This document shows positions 32,039 to 44,118 of a stretch of 64,000 bases of DNA, piece after piece. Within the stretch, counting starts at the first letter, position 1, and the number at the start of each line of letters is the position of its first letter. Source of the DNA: Parapristionchus giblindavisi. Taxonomy: Eukaryota; Nematoda; Chromadorea; Rhabditida; Diplogasteridae. The notes below the pieces were generated by a model. The model worked only from the letters and a program-made list of their open reading frames with translations. It was not told where the DNA came from and made no database searches. The stretch lies in the NCBI GenBank assembly GCA_943737045.1, contig CALSFV010000004.1, positions 445,501 through 509,500 on the forward strand, read 5' to 3'. The translations under genes and the position numbers were made by a program.

Positions 32039-33207
32039 ATGTTCCAATTCCTTCGTATTATCTGCCTTGTGGCTCTATTGGGCTCTGAATTGTGTATAGC
32101 TCAATCAACTACAACTGTGGAAACAACAACTACTGAACCCTCTACGACAACCGCACAATCGACGACAACCGATCCATCAACTACAACTTCTGCCGCTTCT
32201 ACATCGACAACAACAGAGGCGTCTACGACCACTGCAGCCAGCACTACAACAACTGCAGCCGATACTACTACCACTACAGCGGGAACTACGACCACTACAG
32301 CCAGTACTACAACAACTGCCGCGCCAACAACAACTACTGTAGCTGTAAGCCATTTTAAACCATCCGAAATCAACTATAATTTCTCTTTTTAAAGTTTTTT
32401 CCAAAGATTGTCAATACGGTTACTCTTTAACAAAAGGGCAATCGCTCTTATGTTATCTCGCTTTAAATGTTTACTTTATCAGGACGGAGTTATTCCCGCC
32501 ATCGCCTTCACCAATATGCGTTCTTACTACAATGCCCGATACAAGGTTCATGGATATTGTGGAACCGATGCCTGTAGAACCCGACTATGGGGAGAGGGAT
32601 TCAGTAGAACCGAAAACGCTGGTGGGTCTCGGATTTCGGTACGGTGATCAGTTTTAGTGATTTAGGAATCGTCGGGAAAATCGTGTATGCCTCATCAGCT
32701 TCACTAGCTGAAGCACAAAAGGCTTGTCCTAACGGTAAGTTACATAAAGTGTGATGAACAACTATAACATAGCTGAAATATTTATGAATGTGATTTTTTT
32801 GATTTTTTTGTGATTTTTAGTCGGTTAGGACACCAACAACAAGAACACTAATTTACTATTTAGGTGGTCAATTCCTCATGTTGGTTGGTATGATTGCTGA
32901 AGGAAGAGGATTCATGCACACTTTCTATGTAAGATCTACATTCAGTTAAACATCTATCCAACCATAAATATATTAAACTACTTTAGGGTGGTATGCCTCA
33001 AGGATATGTCCCAACCAGACCCGTCTGTGGTGCCACACTTCCCGTTAGAGCGTACAGTCCAGTAGTCGGAGACGGTTGTCGATCTATGATGTAATCAATA
33101 AGTTAATATTTATTTGTTCAGATATTGTGTACACTACCGGTTCTCCACCTTCTGGATACAGAGTCCGTCATGATGGTCGCATTCTCTTCTATCTTTGGCC
33201 TCAATAA
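32039..33207 (+). CDS. Thr-rich (mucin-like) secreted protein, copy 1
   Basis: Exons 32039-32344, 32483-32621, 32666-32734, 32864-32928, 32987-33074 and 33122-33207 give 250 residues. Signal peptide MFQFLRIICLVALLGSELCIAQ is followed by about 75 residues dominated by TTT, TTTT and TEAS repeats, a likely O-glycosylated stalk. A C-terminal domain of about 145 residues follows (DGVIPAIAFTNMRSYYNARY, GYCGTDACRTRLWGEG, AQKACPNGGQFLMLVGMIAE, PTRPVCGATLP, and the end FYLWPQ). It holds five cysteines. I do not recognise this domain. All splice sites are usable, although the fifth donor (gttgtc) is weak and chosen because only it keeps the frame to the FYLWPQ end. Likely extracellular. Confidence 0.75.
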
Positions 33208-33784
33208 GTTATCATTCGTCTAAACCATAGATGACTTTATTCTTTATTCATGAATAAACGTGTCAACCCAAATTCTCTATCTAACATTATTCATTAGAAT
33301 TCACACGAAATAAAGATCAAGATGAGTACCATCATGCACACTTTCTTTGAATTCATGAATGTAATGCACTGTCATGATCATTGGTCATTTGGCGTTATTC
33401 GATTAATTTCGATTCAATCTTTATTCGTTCATCTTTTTATGGGCATAGGGTGGATGAAATGAATGTTTTCTGAAAGATTTCCATGTCGGCCACCAGTGAG
33501 ATGGAAGGATCGATTCATGAATATCGCCGGTAATTTTTTGCACATCAGAGCTTACTATTGATAGTGTTTAAACTTTAAAAGAACTGTATCTTACGAAAAT
33601 ATCGAAAATTAAATTTTATGTTCAATAAATCGATATTTGTATGAGAAAAATGGGCACGAAAGGGCGATATTTTCGAAATCATAATTGTCACCGATGATCA
33701 CGATTTTCATCTATTTGATTGACACGAATAAGCTTGGTTGACAGGCGTGTATTTAGCCTTTCAGTAAATGCTCGTGAAACAAGT
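33208..33784. other. 3' flank of the Thr-rich gene
   Basis: Shared, inverted, with 45950-46434 and partly with 54120-54315 (aattcacacgaaataaagat). No gene. Confidence 0.6.
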
Positions 33785-33813
33785 GCAGCGATGTCCGAGT
33801 GGTTAAGGAGATT
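33785..33813 (+). pseudogene. 5' stub of a tRNA-Ser
   Basis: The first 29 bases of the serine tRNA end at a T-run and an A/T-rich filler. The rest of the tRNA is missing. A whole tRNA-Ser follows 220 bases downstream with flanks taken from the 5.1 kb locus, so a rearrangement between tRNA copies probably replaced this one. Confidence 0.8.
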
Positions 33814-34035
33814 TTTTTAATAATAATAATATTTATTATTTCTTACAGAGAGATTGCTAATCGGACAAACAATTAGAAAGATGAAAACGTGAAAATAAAA
33901 TATGAAGAAATGGTGTCGTTGATAAAGCTTTCACTCTCGACGTATCTTTGAATTGATTGACATGAGGATCAAGGAACGGTCGCTTGAATGACAGCTCGAC
34001 GTTAGTGGGTGGATGAACTTCGAGAGAGGTCATGA

Positions 34036-34117
34036 GCAGCGATGTCCGAGTGGTTAAGGAGATTGACTAGAAATCAATTGGGCTCTGCCCGCGTAGGTTC
34101 GAATCCTGCTCGCTGCG
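34036..34117 (+). tRNA. tRNA-Ser (AGA)
   Basis: Intact 82-base serine tRNA, anticodon AGA. About 120 bases upstream are the same as those upstream of the tRNA at 5222, but the D-stem is normal here. It lies 395 bases before SGYGD copy 6. Confidence 0.95.
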
Positions 34118-34450
34118 AATATTTTTGTTAGTTCACAAATCGGATTTCGATATTAGGACATAATATGATATTATCTTGAATAACATCTTGAAAACACAAA
34201 GGACAATGTGTTACAAATACAGCCTTGTTTTTTTTCTTTCGATGGCCGTCGCGGTGTCGAATATACAGCCTTTATTTCAAATCATAGAGCTGTATCCTTT
34301 GGATGTACTTCGAAAGTGGAACTTTTGAAGAATGATGTTTTCAAGTTCACACATAATTCTATCCGACTTATCCACACTCTTTTTTATAGTAATATCGGAT
34401 CACTGTTCAACTGAACAAATCTCTATCCCTTTTACTATCTCCTACTCTAC

Positions 34451-34457
34451 TATATAA
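34451..34457 (+). promoter_or_regulatory. TATA box of SGYGD copy 6
   Basis: TATATAA, 55 bases before the ATG at 34512, in ctactctactatataac. Confidence 0.7.
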
Positions 34458-34511
34458 CAATAGTTCATTCTTTTAAAAATCATCAATTCATCTTTTCTTC
34501 TTTCATCAATC

Positions 34512-35348
34512 ATGATCTACTCATTCCTTCTCTTCTCAACAGTTCTCATTGCTAATACTTTTGCCCAAGAAGAAGCCGCTCCCTTTCCCACCAGCATTAA
34601 TGGAAATATCGGTCTACAAGGTACGGTTACATACTGTTACTTCTTCAATTCAAGAGTTAATTGTTTAAAAGGAATAATATAATTTGGAATAATAAAATTA
34701 GTATTGAAGTTCAGAGTTCCCAGCTTGCGGGACATGCCGGCAGTATTTTTTATTCTGTCTGCAAAATCATTGAATAGAGCATGACCGCTTTTTTGACGGC
34801 ATTAAAATATAATTATGTAAATTCCTGTCCATTTCGCCGTTTCCATTGCTTTATCTATCCACTTTGATATCGATTCATTACGGTATTCTTATTTCCAGGC
34901 AGTGGATACGGTGATGTCTACGGTGGAAAAGTGAAAGAAGGTGTCTATGGGGCGGGTGGAAGAGTTGGAGGAGGTTTGAATCTTCTTGGAACTGCTGGAC
35001 TTGGAAGAAAGAAGAGACAGGTGTGCAATAAAAGAATATATTCGAAATATTCTTGACTGTTAAAATTATTGTTTTTTTTTTGCAGTCCGCGACAGCTGGA
35101 GCTTACGCAAATGCCGCTGGACCTAATGCTCAAGCTACCGCTGTAAGTTATAGAAATTTCATTGAATATCTGAAATATCTTTCTATTCGATTCTTTATAT
35201 TAATTATGGATTAATATCCATTTTTCAGAATGCCGTAGCGATCAGTGGACCTGCTGCAGCGCCTGTACCTCCTGCAGCTGAGGAAGCTCCCGCAGAAGAA
35301 GCAGCTCCAGCTGAGACCTCCCGTCGGCGTAGATCTATGAGATATTAG
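34512..35348 (+). CDS. SGYGD-family secreted precursor, copy 6 (4 exons)
   Basis: Exons 34512-34620, 34899-35020, 35086-35142 and 35229-35348 give 135 residues in the short layout ending RRRRSMRY. The second exon uses a GTGTGC donor, weaker than the gtatgc/gtatga donors of relatives. The Ala-rich end reads AAPVPPAAEEAPAEEAAPAE. It pairs with the damaged copy 7 on the other arm of palindrome 2; this copy has kept the exon 3 acceptor (tttgcag) that copy 7 lost, so it is the working member of the pair. Confidence 0.85.
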
Positions 35349-37324
35349 ATAGCTGGAAAATTATCCCGTCATGCTTTTTGAATCGATATGTTTTGAACAC
35401 TTATATATGTATATAAATGTTGTTCTTTGATCTTGTATACAATTGACAGTGATATACATTTCAATATCAGCTCATTGCTTTTTTAGCAATAGCAATATCC
35501 AAACATTTTCTCTATCGTAAAAATAGAAGAAAATAAAATTTTGACAATTAATTATACCTACTTCTTATGCTGTAGCGCTTTCCTTGCAGACTCAGATTTG
35601 ATTTCACAAATCACACTTTTTGGGACGATCGTGGAATGTGCTCCTCTCAAGCCACAAACAAAAAGAAATCTTTAACCATTAATCTTAACTCCATAATTTT
35701 AATAATAATTTTGTATCAGAAAATGTGTTCGTCATTGGGCGTCGCTGTGAAATCTAATTCGACCGAAATCGTTATTATTCTGAATTTCCTCGAAATTGGA
35801 AAAAAATGCAAGTAGCCGTATGAAGTACACTAGCTTATTGTTAGTGTAGCCACAATGATGGTTAGAGAGAGAGAGTCAAAACGAGATAGTACGTAGGTCA
35901 GAGGGGGAGCGAGGATGGAAGGGAGGGAAAGGGGGTTGATCGATAGTATATTTCTGCGTTTAGCATCTAGTAGCAAGGAATTACACAAGAACATTTTATA
36001 CGGACAATAGAGCAGTCTATCTCGACGAGTGACCTTAAACTATATCACTCTCGAGCGCTTATAATACATGTTATTTTCCCGCCAAAATTTTCCGTGCGCG
36101 TCAGAATGTGTAAAATATTCAAGAATGCTTAGTAATTGCGCTGTATTGATAAACTGCAACGACAATTGATTAATTTAAAAATTTGACTTGATATTTTGAC
36201 TCAAGAGTCCAGTAATTCGTAATTTTCAGTAAGTCATAATCAAACGATATTGAAAACCGTTCTTGACTCAAAATCTATCAAAACGAGACAAAACGAGATT
36301 TGAAGACCGCGTGAAAATAATTAAATAAATACAGCAATATCATATCTTCTACCACAACCACAATTGACAACATTCATTGTAGTTTCCCCTGAATACTATG
36401 AACAAAACCTTTTGAAAGATCTTATCAGTATTTTTTTTGTTTTATTCTTATTCTCAAATAAAATAATAATGATATGCGATAAAATAAACAGAATAGAAAA
36501 GAATAGAAAATTGGGAAGTAGATTTGGAGAAGAGGAATTGTTCTTTAGACGGGATATTTAGTAAAGAATGTAAAAGAAGATATTAAGCGACTACGAAATG
36601 ATACTTTTGCACAAAAAGACAAACGTTCGCTTACAAAAATGACTTAATTGTAAGTTAAGAAGATAATCTATGTGAATAACAATATAATAAGGAGAGGAAT
36701 TCCATGGGTAATCCTCTAATTTCGAGCTTATGGATGTTGCTTGAGAACTGACCTTAGAAACAAGCGCGACGTTCAAAGGCCGTAAATGCAAATTAAGGGA
36801 AATATATACTATTGGAAAGCTGAGAATTTTCTCTTTCTGAAGATATGCAAATCAATATATGCCATCGCTGGAGAAATTGATTTAAATTAAGATTTAGATA
36901 AGATCCAGTATTAGTGTGTCTGATTGCCAGTCTTCTCACTTCCATATCACTTGATTTAAGCTGCTCATTTACATATCATCTGTTTCGTCAGGACCTGCAG
37001 ATTCCAAATATGCCATACTCGAAAACTTTCGACTTGTAGTTTTCGAGTAAAAATGGGGAAACAAGACTAAATGTGTGTAAAAATTTACTCTACCGATGGT
37101 TTTTCGCACTACAGCTACTCGATTCAGAAAATATGACTGTTCAAATTATATTAATGTTCTAGTCAAAATCTTCAGCTCTTAATCGATATAAAAATCTTTA
37201 AAATTGGTTAAGAATTGGATAACTTACATGTCGTTTTGCAAGACACACTTCCCTACTATTGCCAGTCTGAGGGCCTCCTCCAGTGCACGCTATGTGGTGT
37301 TAGTGCCCGATCGTTTAGGCCGAA
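35349..37324. other. Arm sequence of palindrome 2 without a gene
   Basis: Includes blocks mirrored at 43.03-43.93 kb (35.46-36.34 kb) and 41.57-42.13 kb (36.6-37.2 kb), and a variant of the purine-rich block that recurs at 61.37-61.52 kb. The region 36340-36590 is not matched in the other arm. No gene is supported. Confidence 0.55.
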
Positions 37325-37331
37325 TATATAA
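37325..37331 (+). promoter_or_regulatory. TATA box of histone H1 copy 1
   Basis: TATATAA about 76 bases before the ATG, followed by gcgagagagtg. Confidence 0.6.
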
Positions 37332-37406
37332 GCGAGAGAGTGTTGGAGAGGCCACAGTCTCACTCTCTAACGAGCAAGCAACTTCCCCTTTCCCAATCTA
37401 CATACA

Positions 37407-38402
37407 ATGTCTGACGCTCCCGTAGCCGCTACCCCAACCAAGGCAGCACCCGCCAAGAAAGCCACTAAGGTACTTTAAATTGATTTTCGCATTTTTTGTT
37501 CTCAAAAACGAGCTCATTTTCTTCTTTACCATTTTCTATTATAAAATATAATACATCTTCGACATAAAAAATTAGATTTTTAAATAAAAATATTTTTTCC
37601 TGCAGGCCAAGGCTCCTAAGGCGAAAGTGGCAGCATCCCACCCTACATATGCTGCTATGATCAAGGCCGCAATCAAGTCTGACAAGGACAAAAAGGGAAC
37701 TTCCTCTCAAGCTATCAGGAAGTACATCACTGCCAACTACAAGCTAGGAGGAAACGACATTCAGGTTGGTATACAATTTTTGGTTGTAGATATTTTATTT
37801 TATTTCGAGCTTTCGTTCTCCTGTTGCTTTAGACACTCCTAAAGATTGTGCATATTATTTTAAAATTCAAAACAAATAAATGTAATTAGCAATGAACATA
37901 TTTATAGATCAACGCCCACCTTCGTCAAGCTCTTAAGCGTGGAGTCACCGCCGGAGTGCTCACCCAGCCAAAGGGAACCGGAGCTACCGGAAGATTCCGT
38001 CTCTCTGAGTCAGCTAAGGCCAAGGCTGTCACTTCCAAGGTAAATTATTTGCTCAATTATATTCATTACTTATAATGTTTTTTTCTTCGAAAAGACTTGC
38101 AATTTGATTATTATGATAACATAAATATTATTCCAATTGCAATAACTTGTTCTTGTTTACAGGTCGTCAAGCCCAAGACCAAGAAGGTCGTCAAGAAGGC
38201 AGCCACCGGTGAGAAGAAGCCTAAGAGCCCCAAGAAGAAGACCGCCAAGAAGACTGCAACCAAGAAGACCACAACCAAATCCCCCGCCAAGCCTAAGAAG
38301 GCCGCCGCCCCCAAGAAGACCAAGTCTGCACCCAAACCCAAATCCCCCAAGAAGAAGGCCGCACCCAAGCCCAAGGTTGCCAAAAAGGCTACCAAGGCCT
38401 AA
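37407..38402 (+). CDS. Linker histone H1, copy 1
   Basis: Exons 37407-37469, 37606-37764, 37908-38039 and 38163-38402 give 197 residues. The N-terminus [20 protein letters not shown] is typical of H1. A winged-helix (H15) domain occupies about residues 28-110, with [31 protein letters not shown] and GATGRFRLS. The last 80 residues are a Lys/Pro/Ala-rich tail with repeated SPKKK and KKT motifs that would bind linker DNA in chromatin. Length is normal for nematode H1. It has introns and an AATAAA at 38641, so it is probably a polyadenylated H1. An inverted second copy lies 2 kb away. Confidence 0.95.
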
Positions 38403-40100
38403 ATTTTTGAATTTAACCATTTTTGACATGTTTTCAAAACCGAATCGCAGCAATCCATATTTGTACATAATCCGATCTCATCATTCCCCCAACGGCGACG
38501 ACTCTTCTTGATCTTATGAATTCGTTAATTGTTTGCTAATTAGTTAATTATGTATTTCCTAAAAAGACAACGAAGAGCCGTCGAATTCCCAATCGTTTAC
38601 GCGGTAATAAGATTGTATTTTTTCAAGAATTTCCTCTTGTAATAAATGCATTGAAAATTATAAATGACTTGTGTTATTATTCACTTGTTTACATGGAAGT
38701 TTGTGAATATATGGTTTGAGGACTAGTTGGCTTCCAGAATTTTTATATACGAAACACTGCGTCATAGACCAGTGAAAAAAATTGAGACATACCGTATGCA
38801 GAAAGACGAATCCTTAGTTCGTGAGTTTCGTTTAAAAATTTACAAAAATAATATCGCGCCATTCCTGAATTATGTAAAAGATGTTATCGTTAAAAATTTT
38901 CATTTTCCCCTTTGAAAAAAGACAAAAATTTTCCCCATTGATACGACATCCCCGTATGTCGCCTCGAATTTTTCGTTCTGAATAATGAATTTCAGCTCTT
39001 CAAATTGTTTGCTTTGTTTTACTCCCGATTAGACCGAACGGAAAGATTGGAATTAAAAACAAATTGTGCTATGGAAAAGAAATGCTGAAAAATAGTCACT
39101 TTGAGGTAGAATTGGTGAGCGTGTGCGACTTCTTCAAATTTTTCGCGCTGCATTTGCCAAAAATTAATATTTTTAATAATTTTTCTCGGGCGACGTAATT
39201 TATACAATTCCAGTCGTTCGATGATAAATTCGGTCAAATTTGGAGAACAACTGTTTGAATATGAAGAGCTGATATTCATTATTCAGAATTTAAAATATCG
39301 AGGGGACCTTGGGGACGCACATTGACCCCCGGAATGAGGGGATTCTGCTGTATTGCACAGTACTGATATGTTTATTGATTGTTTACGGTGCACAGGAATT
39401 CCAAACGCGTCATAATGTATGATTTGAAATTATTTTAAAAATCATAAGAGAGATGTGGTATTTGATTCATTTTTAGAACGGACATAGATCTTATTTCAGG
39501 ACGAAATTTGCCATGCTCACGACAAATCAATTTCAAATTTTAGTTTACTGCATGTCATATGTATGATATTGATTGATAAGGGTACAAAACAATGGGCCTG
39601 ATGCTCAAGCTGCTGCTGTAAGTTGATATTTGGGTTGCACATTGAATGATTAGCTAAAACTTTTGATATTAATCCAGCTGTCATCAGTACTTTTCAATAC
39701 GCAGCGCGATCATTGTTGAAAACAAACATCTTTGCATAAGAGTTATTCTACATTTAGTAAATTATGCACACCAAATTGTAAATTGTGCAGACTTGCTAAT
39801 AAAATATTAGTCACTATCTCACCGTTCGTGATCGTATAAGCTACCCATTCGCTACGTAAAAGCATAGCTCAGTGGTAGAACTTTTTTGATTTTGATTCCT
39901 TGTCGTTAAAAATATGTCATGAAAAACCGAATATCGGGGCAGGAAAGTTTGGCAGAACAAGAGAATCCGACCAACGACAAAACTAGCAACCAAAAAGGGT
40001 TTGCGCTCTCGATTTTCGTTTATAATATCTAATTAAACAAATTTCACCGCATTTCACTTTTGCAAATCATCTAGCCCTTTTTTGATGCAAACTATCATGT
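38403..40100. other. H1 3' flank and spacer of palindrome 2
   Basis: Bases 38403-38670 are mirrored at 40100-40372. The spacer (about 38.70-40.08 kb) has no gene; it holds a box A-like tagctcagtggtagaac at about 39865 and a stray SGYGD exon fragment at 39589-39618. Confidence 0.7.
39589..39618 (+). pseudogene. SGYGD exon 3 fragment
   Basis: A short piece reads NGPDAQAAA and is followed by a gtaagt donor, matching the end of the family's 57-base exon. It sits alone in the spacer of palindrome 2, so the spacer is derived from former SGYGD DNA. Confidence 0.6.
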
Positions 40101-40372
40101 AAACAAGTCATTTATAATTTTCAATGCATTTATTACAAGAGGAAATTCTTGAAAAAATACAATCTTATTACCGCGTAAACGATTGGGAATTCGACGGCTC
40201 TTCGTTGTCTTTTTAGGAAATGCATAATTAACTAATTAGCAAACAATTAACGAATTCATAAGATCAAGAAGAGTCGTCGCCGTTGGGGGAATGATGAGAT
40301 CGGATTATGTACAAATATGGATTGCTGCGATTCGGTTTTGAAAACATGTCAAAAATGGTTAAATTCAAAAAT

Positions 40373-41358
40373 TTAGGCCTTGGTAGCCTTTTTGGCAACC
40401 TTGGGCTTGGGTGCGGCCTTCTTCTTGGGGGATTTGGGTTTGGGTGCAGACTTGGTCTTCTTGGGGGCTGCGGCCTTCTTAGGCTTGGCGGGGGATTTGG
40501 TTGTGGTCTTCTTGGTTGCAGTCTTCTTGACGGTCTTCTTCTTGGGGCTCTTAGGCTTCTTCTCACCGGTGGCCTTCTTGACGACCTTCTTGGTCTTGGG
40601 CTTGACGACCTGAACAAAAGAATACGTTATTGCAATAATATATATCTTATCATAATCAAATTACAAGTCTTTTCGATGAAAAAAACATTATAAGTAATGA
40701 ATATAATTGAGCAAATAATTTACCTTGGAAGTGGCAGCCTTAGCCTTAGCTGACTCAGAGAGACGGAATCTTCCGGTAGCTCCGGTTCCCTTTGGCTGGG
40801 TGAGCACTCCGGCGGTGACTCCACGCTTAAGAGCTTGACGAAGGTGGGCGTTGATCTATAAATATGTTCATTGTTAATTACATTTATTCGTTTTTAATTT
40901 TAAAATAATAGTATACAAGCTTTAGAAGTGTCTAAAGCAACGGGAGAACCAAAGCGCGAAATAAAATTAAATATCTACAACCAAAAAATTGTATACCAAC
41001 CTGAATGTCGTTTCCTCCTAGCTTGTAGTTGGCAGTGATGTACTTCCTGATAGCTTGAGAGGAAGTTCCCTTTTTGTCCTTGTCAGACTTGATTGCGGCC
41101 TTGATCATAGCAGCATATGTAGGGTGGGATGCTGCCACTTTCGCCTTAGGAGCCTTGGCCTGCAGGGAAAAATATTTTTATTTAAAAATCTATTTTTTTA
41201 TGTCGAAGATGTATTATTATTTTATAATAGAAAATGTTAAAGAAGAAAATGAGCACGTTTTGAGGTAAAAAAATGAGAAAAGGAATTTAAAGTACCTTAG
41301 TGGCTTTCTTGGCGGGAGCTGCCTTGGTTGGGGTAGCGGCTACGGGAGCGTCAGACAT
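40373..41358 (-). CDS. Linker histone H1, copy 2 (inverted)
   Basis: Minus-strand exons 41358-41296, 41159-41001, 40855-40724 and 40609-40373 give 196 residues. The globular domain appears unchanged from copy 1. Tail differences are one Ala codon deleted (KKATG for KKAATG) and Ala to Val in [11 protein letters not shown]. Introns have diverged more than exons, which suggests selection on the protein or gene conversion of exons. It has its own TATATAA (41435-41441) and a polyadenylation signal on the minus strand at 40134-40129. Confidence 0.95.
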
Positions 41359-41434
41359 TGTATGTAGATTGGTGAAAGGGGAGATTGCTTGCTCGTTAGA
41401 GAGTGAGACTGTGGCCTCTCCAACACTCTCTCGC

Positions 41435-41441
41435 TTATATA
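41435..41441 (-). promoter_or_regulatory. TATA box of histone H1 copy 2
   Basis: TATATAA on the minus strand, about 77 bases before the ATG at 41358. Confidence 0.6.
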
Positions 41442-41558
41442 CTCGGCCATAACGATCGGGCACTAACACCACATAGCGTGCACTGGAGGAGGCCCTCAGA
41501 CTGGCAATAGTAGGGAAGTGTGTCTTGCAAAACGACATGTAAGTTATCCAATTCTTAA

Positions 41559-44118
41559 CCATTTTTAAAGATTGTTATGTCGATTGAGAGCTGAAGATTT
41601 TGACAAGAACATGAATATAATTTGAACATTCATATTTTCTAAATCGAGTAGCTGTAGTGCGAAAAACCATAGGTGCAGCAAATTTACACACACATTTTCG
41701 TATGTTTATTCACTTTTTCTCGAAAACTACAAGTCGAAAGTTTTCGAGTATGGCATATTTGGAACCTGCAGGTCCTGACGAAACAGATGATATGTAAATG
41801 AGCAGCTAAAATCAAGTGATATGAAAGTGATAAGACTGGCAATCAGACACACTAATACTGGATCTTGTATAAATCTTAATTTAAATCAATTTCTCCAGCG
41901 ATGGCATATATTGATTTGCATATCTTCAGAAAGAGAAAATTCTCAGCTTTCCAATAATATATATTTCCCTTGTTTGGCATTTACGGCATCTGAACGTCGC
42001 ATTTGTTTCTAATGTCAGGTCTCAAGCAACATCCATAAGCGCGAGATTAGAGGATTACCCTCGGAGTAACTCTCCTCATCGTTACCATTATATGTATGCA
42101 TTATTTTATTAACTCACAGTTAAGTGGACACTAGTATTTCTTGTGCAAATGTATCAGTTCACAGGTGATTAATATCTTCTTTTACACACTATATAGCCCA
42201 TCTAACGCACAATGCCTCGTCTCCAAATCTATTTCCCAACATTCTATTCTTTTCTATTCGGTCTATTTTATCGCATCAGTATTATTTCATTTGAGAATAA
42301 GTTAAAGAAGAAAACAAAAAATACTGATAAAATCTTTCGATCAAAAGGTGATTATTTCATAGTATTCAGGGGGGAACTACAATGGATGTTGTCACAAGGG
42401 AACCACAAATGCCGCGGACACTCGGTGCTTAATTCGTTGACACAGGTCGACTAGGACCCCCCAGGGGGTCACAGAACTGTTTTGAAATGTCCGCATATTT
42501 GCTTCTTTGGTAACGAAAATCGATTATGAAAATGTGATGGAAATTTGGCGCGAGCCCCGTGGAATAGTGTCAAACACTCAAAGAAGACAGTCTGTGTCCT
42601 CCGTAGCCAAGTGGTTAGAGTGCGGGATTAGCTTTTGGAATGTCGTGGGTTCGAATCCCCCTTGTACAATGTCTTTTGCTGTATTTTTTCTTTGCTTTCC
42701 AACATGCATTTTCAAAGTCAAACTTCATCACAACAACAACAGCTACAAATCAACAACGATGGAGAAGTACGCTTTTCGCATCGGGGACAGAAGCTGAAAC
42801 CGCGAGAGGAGCAGAAAGAGCATGGAGATATCGATCCCTCCATAGGTAGATCATCGATCGATCTCTAGCCTGTCAATTGATCCGGTACCTCCCGCGCTTG
42901 GTCTCGGAACTGTCCTGGAGAAGCCAGTTGCATCAGTTACTTCGTTTGTTCTACAACCCTCCAATTCTTCTCTCTTCTCGAATGGAGTTCGACTAGTGTC
43001 TGTCAATTGTGGTTGTGGTAGAAGATATGATATTGCTGTATTTATTTAATTATTTTCACGCGGTCTTCAAATCTCATTTTGTCTCGTTTTGATAGATTTT
43101 GAGTCAATGACGGTTTTCAATATCGTTTGATTATGACTTACTGAAAATTACGAATTACTGGACTCTTGAGTCAAAATATCAAGTCAAATTTTTAAATTAA
43201 TCAATTGTCGTTGCAGTTTATCAATACAGTGCAATTACTAAGCATTGTTGCATATTTCACACATTCTGACGCGCGCGGAAAATTTTGGCGGGAAAATAAG
43301 ATGCATTATAAGCGCTCGAGAGTGATATAGTTTAAGGTCACTCGTCGAGATAGATTGCTCTATTGTCCGTGTAAAATGTTCTTGTGTAATTCCTTGCTAC
43401 TAGATGCTAAACGTAGAAATATTCTATCGATCAACCCCACTTTCCCTCCCTTCCCACATCGCTCTCCCTCTGACCTACGCACTATCTCGTTTTGACTCTC
43501 TCTCTCTCTATACATAGAATATCATTGTGGCTACGCTCGTACCAAATAAACAAGTTTATTTTATACGGCAGCTTGCATTTTTCAAATTTCAAGGAAATTC
43601 AGAATAATAATGATTTCGGTCGAATTAGATTTCACAGCGACGCCCAAGGACGAACACATTTTCTGATATAAAATTATAATTAAAACTAGGGAGTTAAGAT
43701 TAAAGGTTAAAGAGTTCTTTTTGTTTGTGGCTTGAGAGGAGCGCATTCCACGACCGTCCCTAAAAGTGTGATTTGTGAAATCAAATCTGAGTCTGCAAGG
43801 AAAGCGCTACAGCATAAGAAGTAAGTATAATTAATTGTCAAAATTTTATTTTCTTCTATTTTTACGATAGAGAAAATGTTTGGACATAGCAATTGCTAAA
43901 AAAGCATACGTATCCAAAAATGGTAACAATGTAACAATGGATCTTCACCTTTTTTCAAAAAATCTACCACACAAATTGTCAAATAAAGATGAACTGACAT
44001 TGAAATGTGTATCACTGTTAATTGTATACAAGATCAAAGAACAATATTTATATACACATCATATAAGTCCTCAAAACATATCGATTTATAAAGTATGACG
44101 GGATAATTTTTCAATGTT
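41559..44118. other. Arm sequence of palindrome 2, no gene
   Basis: Contains the mirrored blocks listed for the left arm. About 42.13-43.03 kb is unmatched and holds the tRNA-like sequence at 42597. No splice-supported gene. Confidence 0.5.
42597..42669 (+). ncRNA. tRNA-like sequence
   Basis: Box A-like tagccaagtggttagagtg and box B gggttcgaatccc at tRNA spacing. The acceptor strands do not pair and the anticodon stem is poor, so it is probably a tRNA pseudogene or repeat head. Confidence 0.35.

Larger units (their letters stand above)
31885..38670. repeat. Palindrome 2, left arm
   Basis: Collinear and inverted with 40100-47740: mucin-like gene (32039 with 47585), tRNA-Ser, SGYGD gene (34512 with 45435), a shared 36.0-36.34 kb block (with 43.03-43.39 kb) and histone H1 (37407 with 41358). 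Indels shift the pairing sum from about 78765 near the tip to about 79950. Confidence 0.9.

Noticed and set aside
32101..32404. Val-rich and Ser/Cys-rich open frames antisense to the Thr-rich exon, also at 47251-47523 and 55072-55296
   Set aside because: Repeated ACA/ACT codons create open complementary frames; the sense frame has the signal peptide and splice sites.
38111..38468. Gly/Leu-rich open frames antisense to histone H1, mirrored at 40307-40693
   Set aside because: They are shadows of the Lys/Ala/Pro-rich H1 tail read on the other strand.
39860..39900. A tRNA at the palindrome 2 spacer (tagctcagtggtagaac)
   Set aside because: Only a box A-like half is present; no anticodon arm or box B follows.
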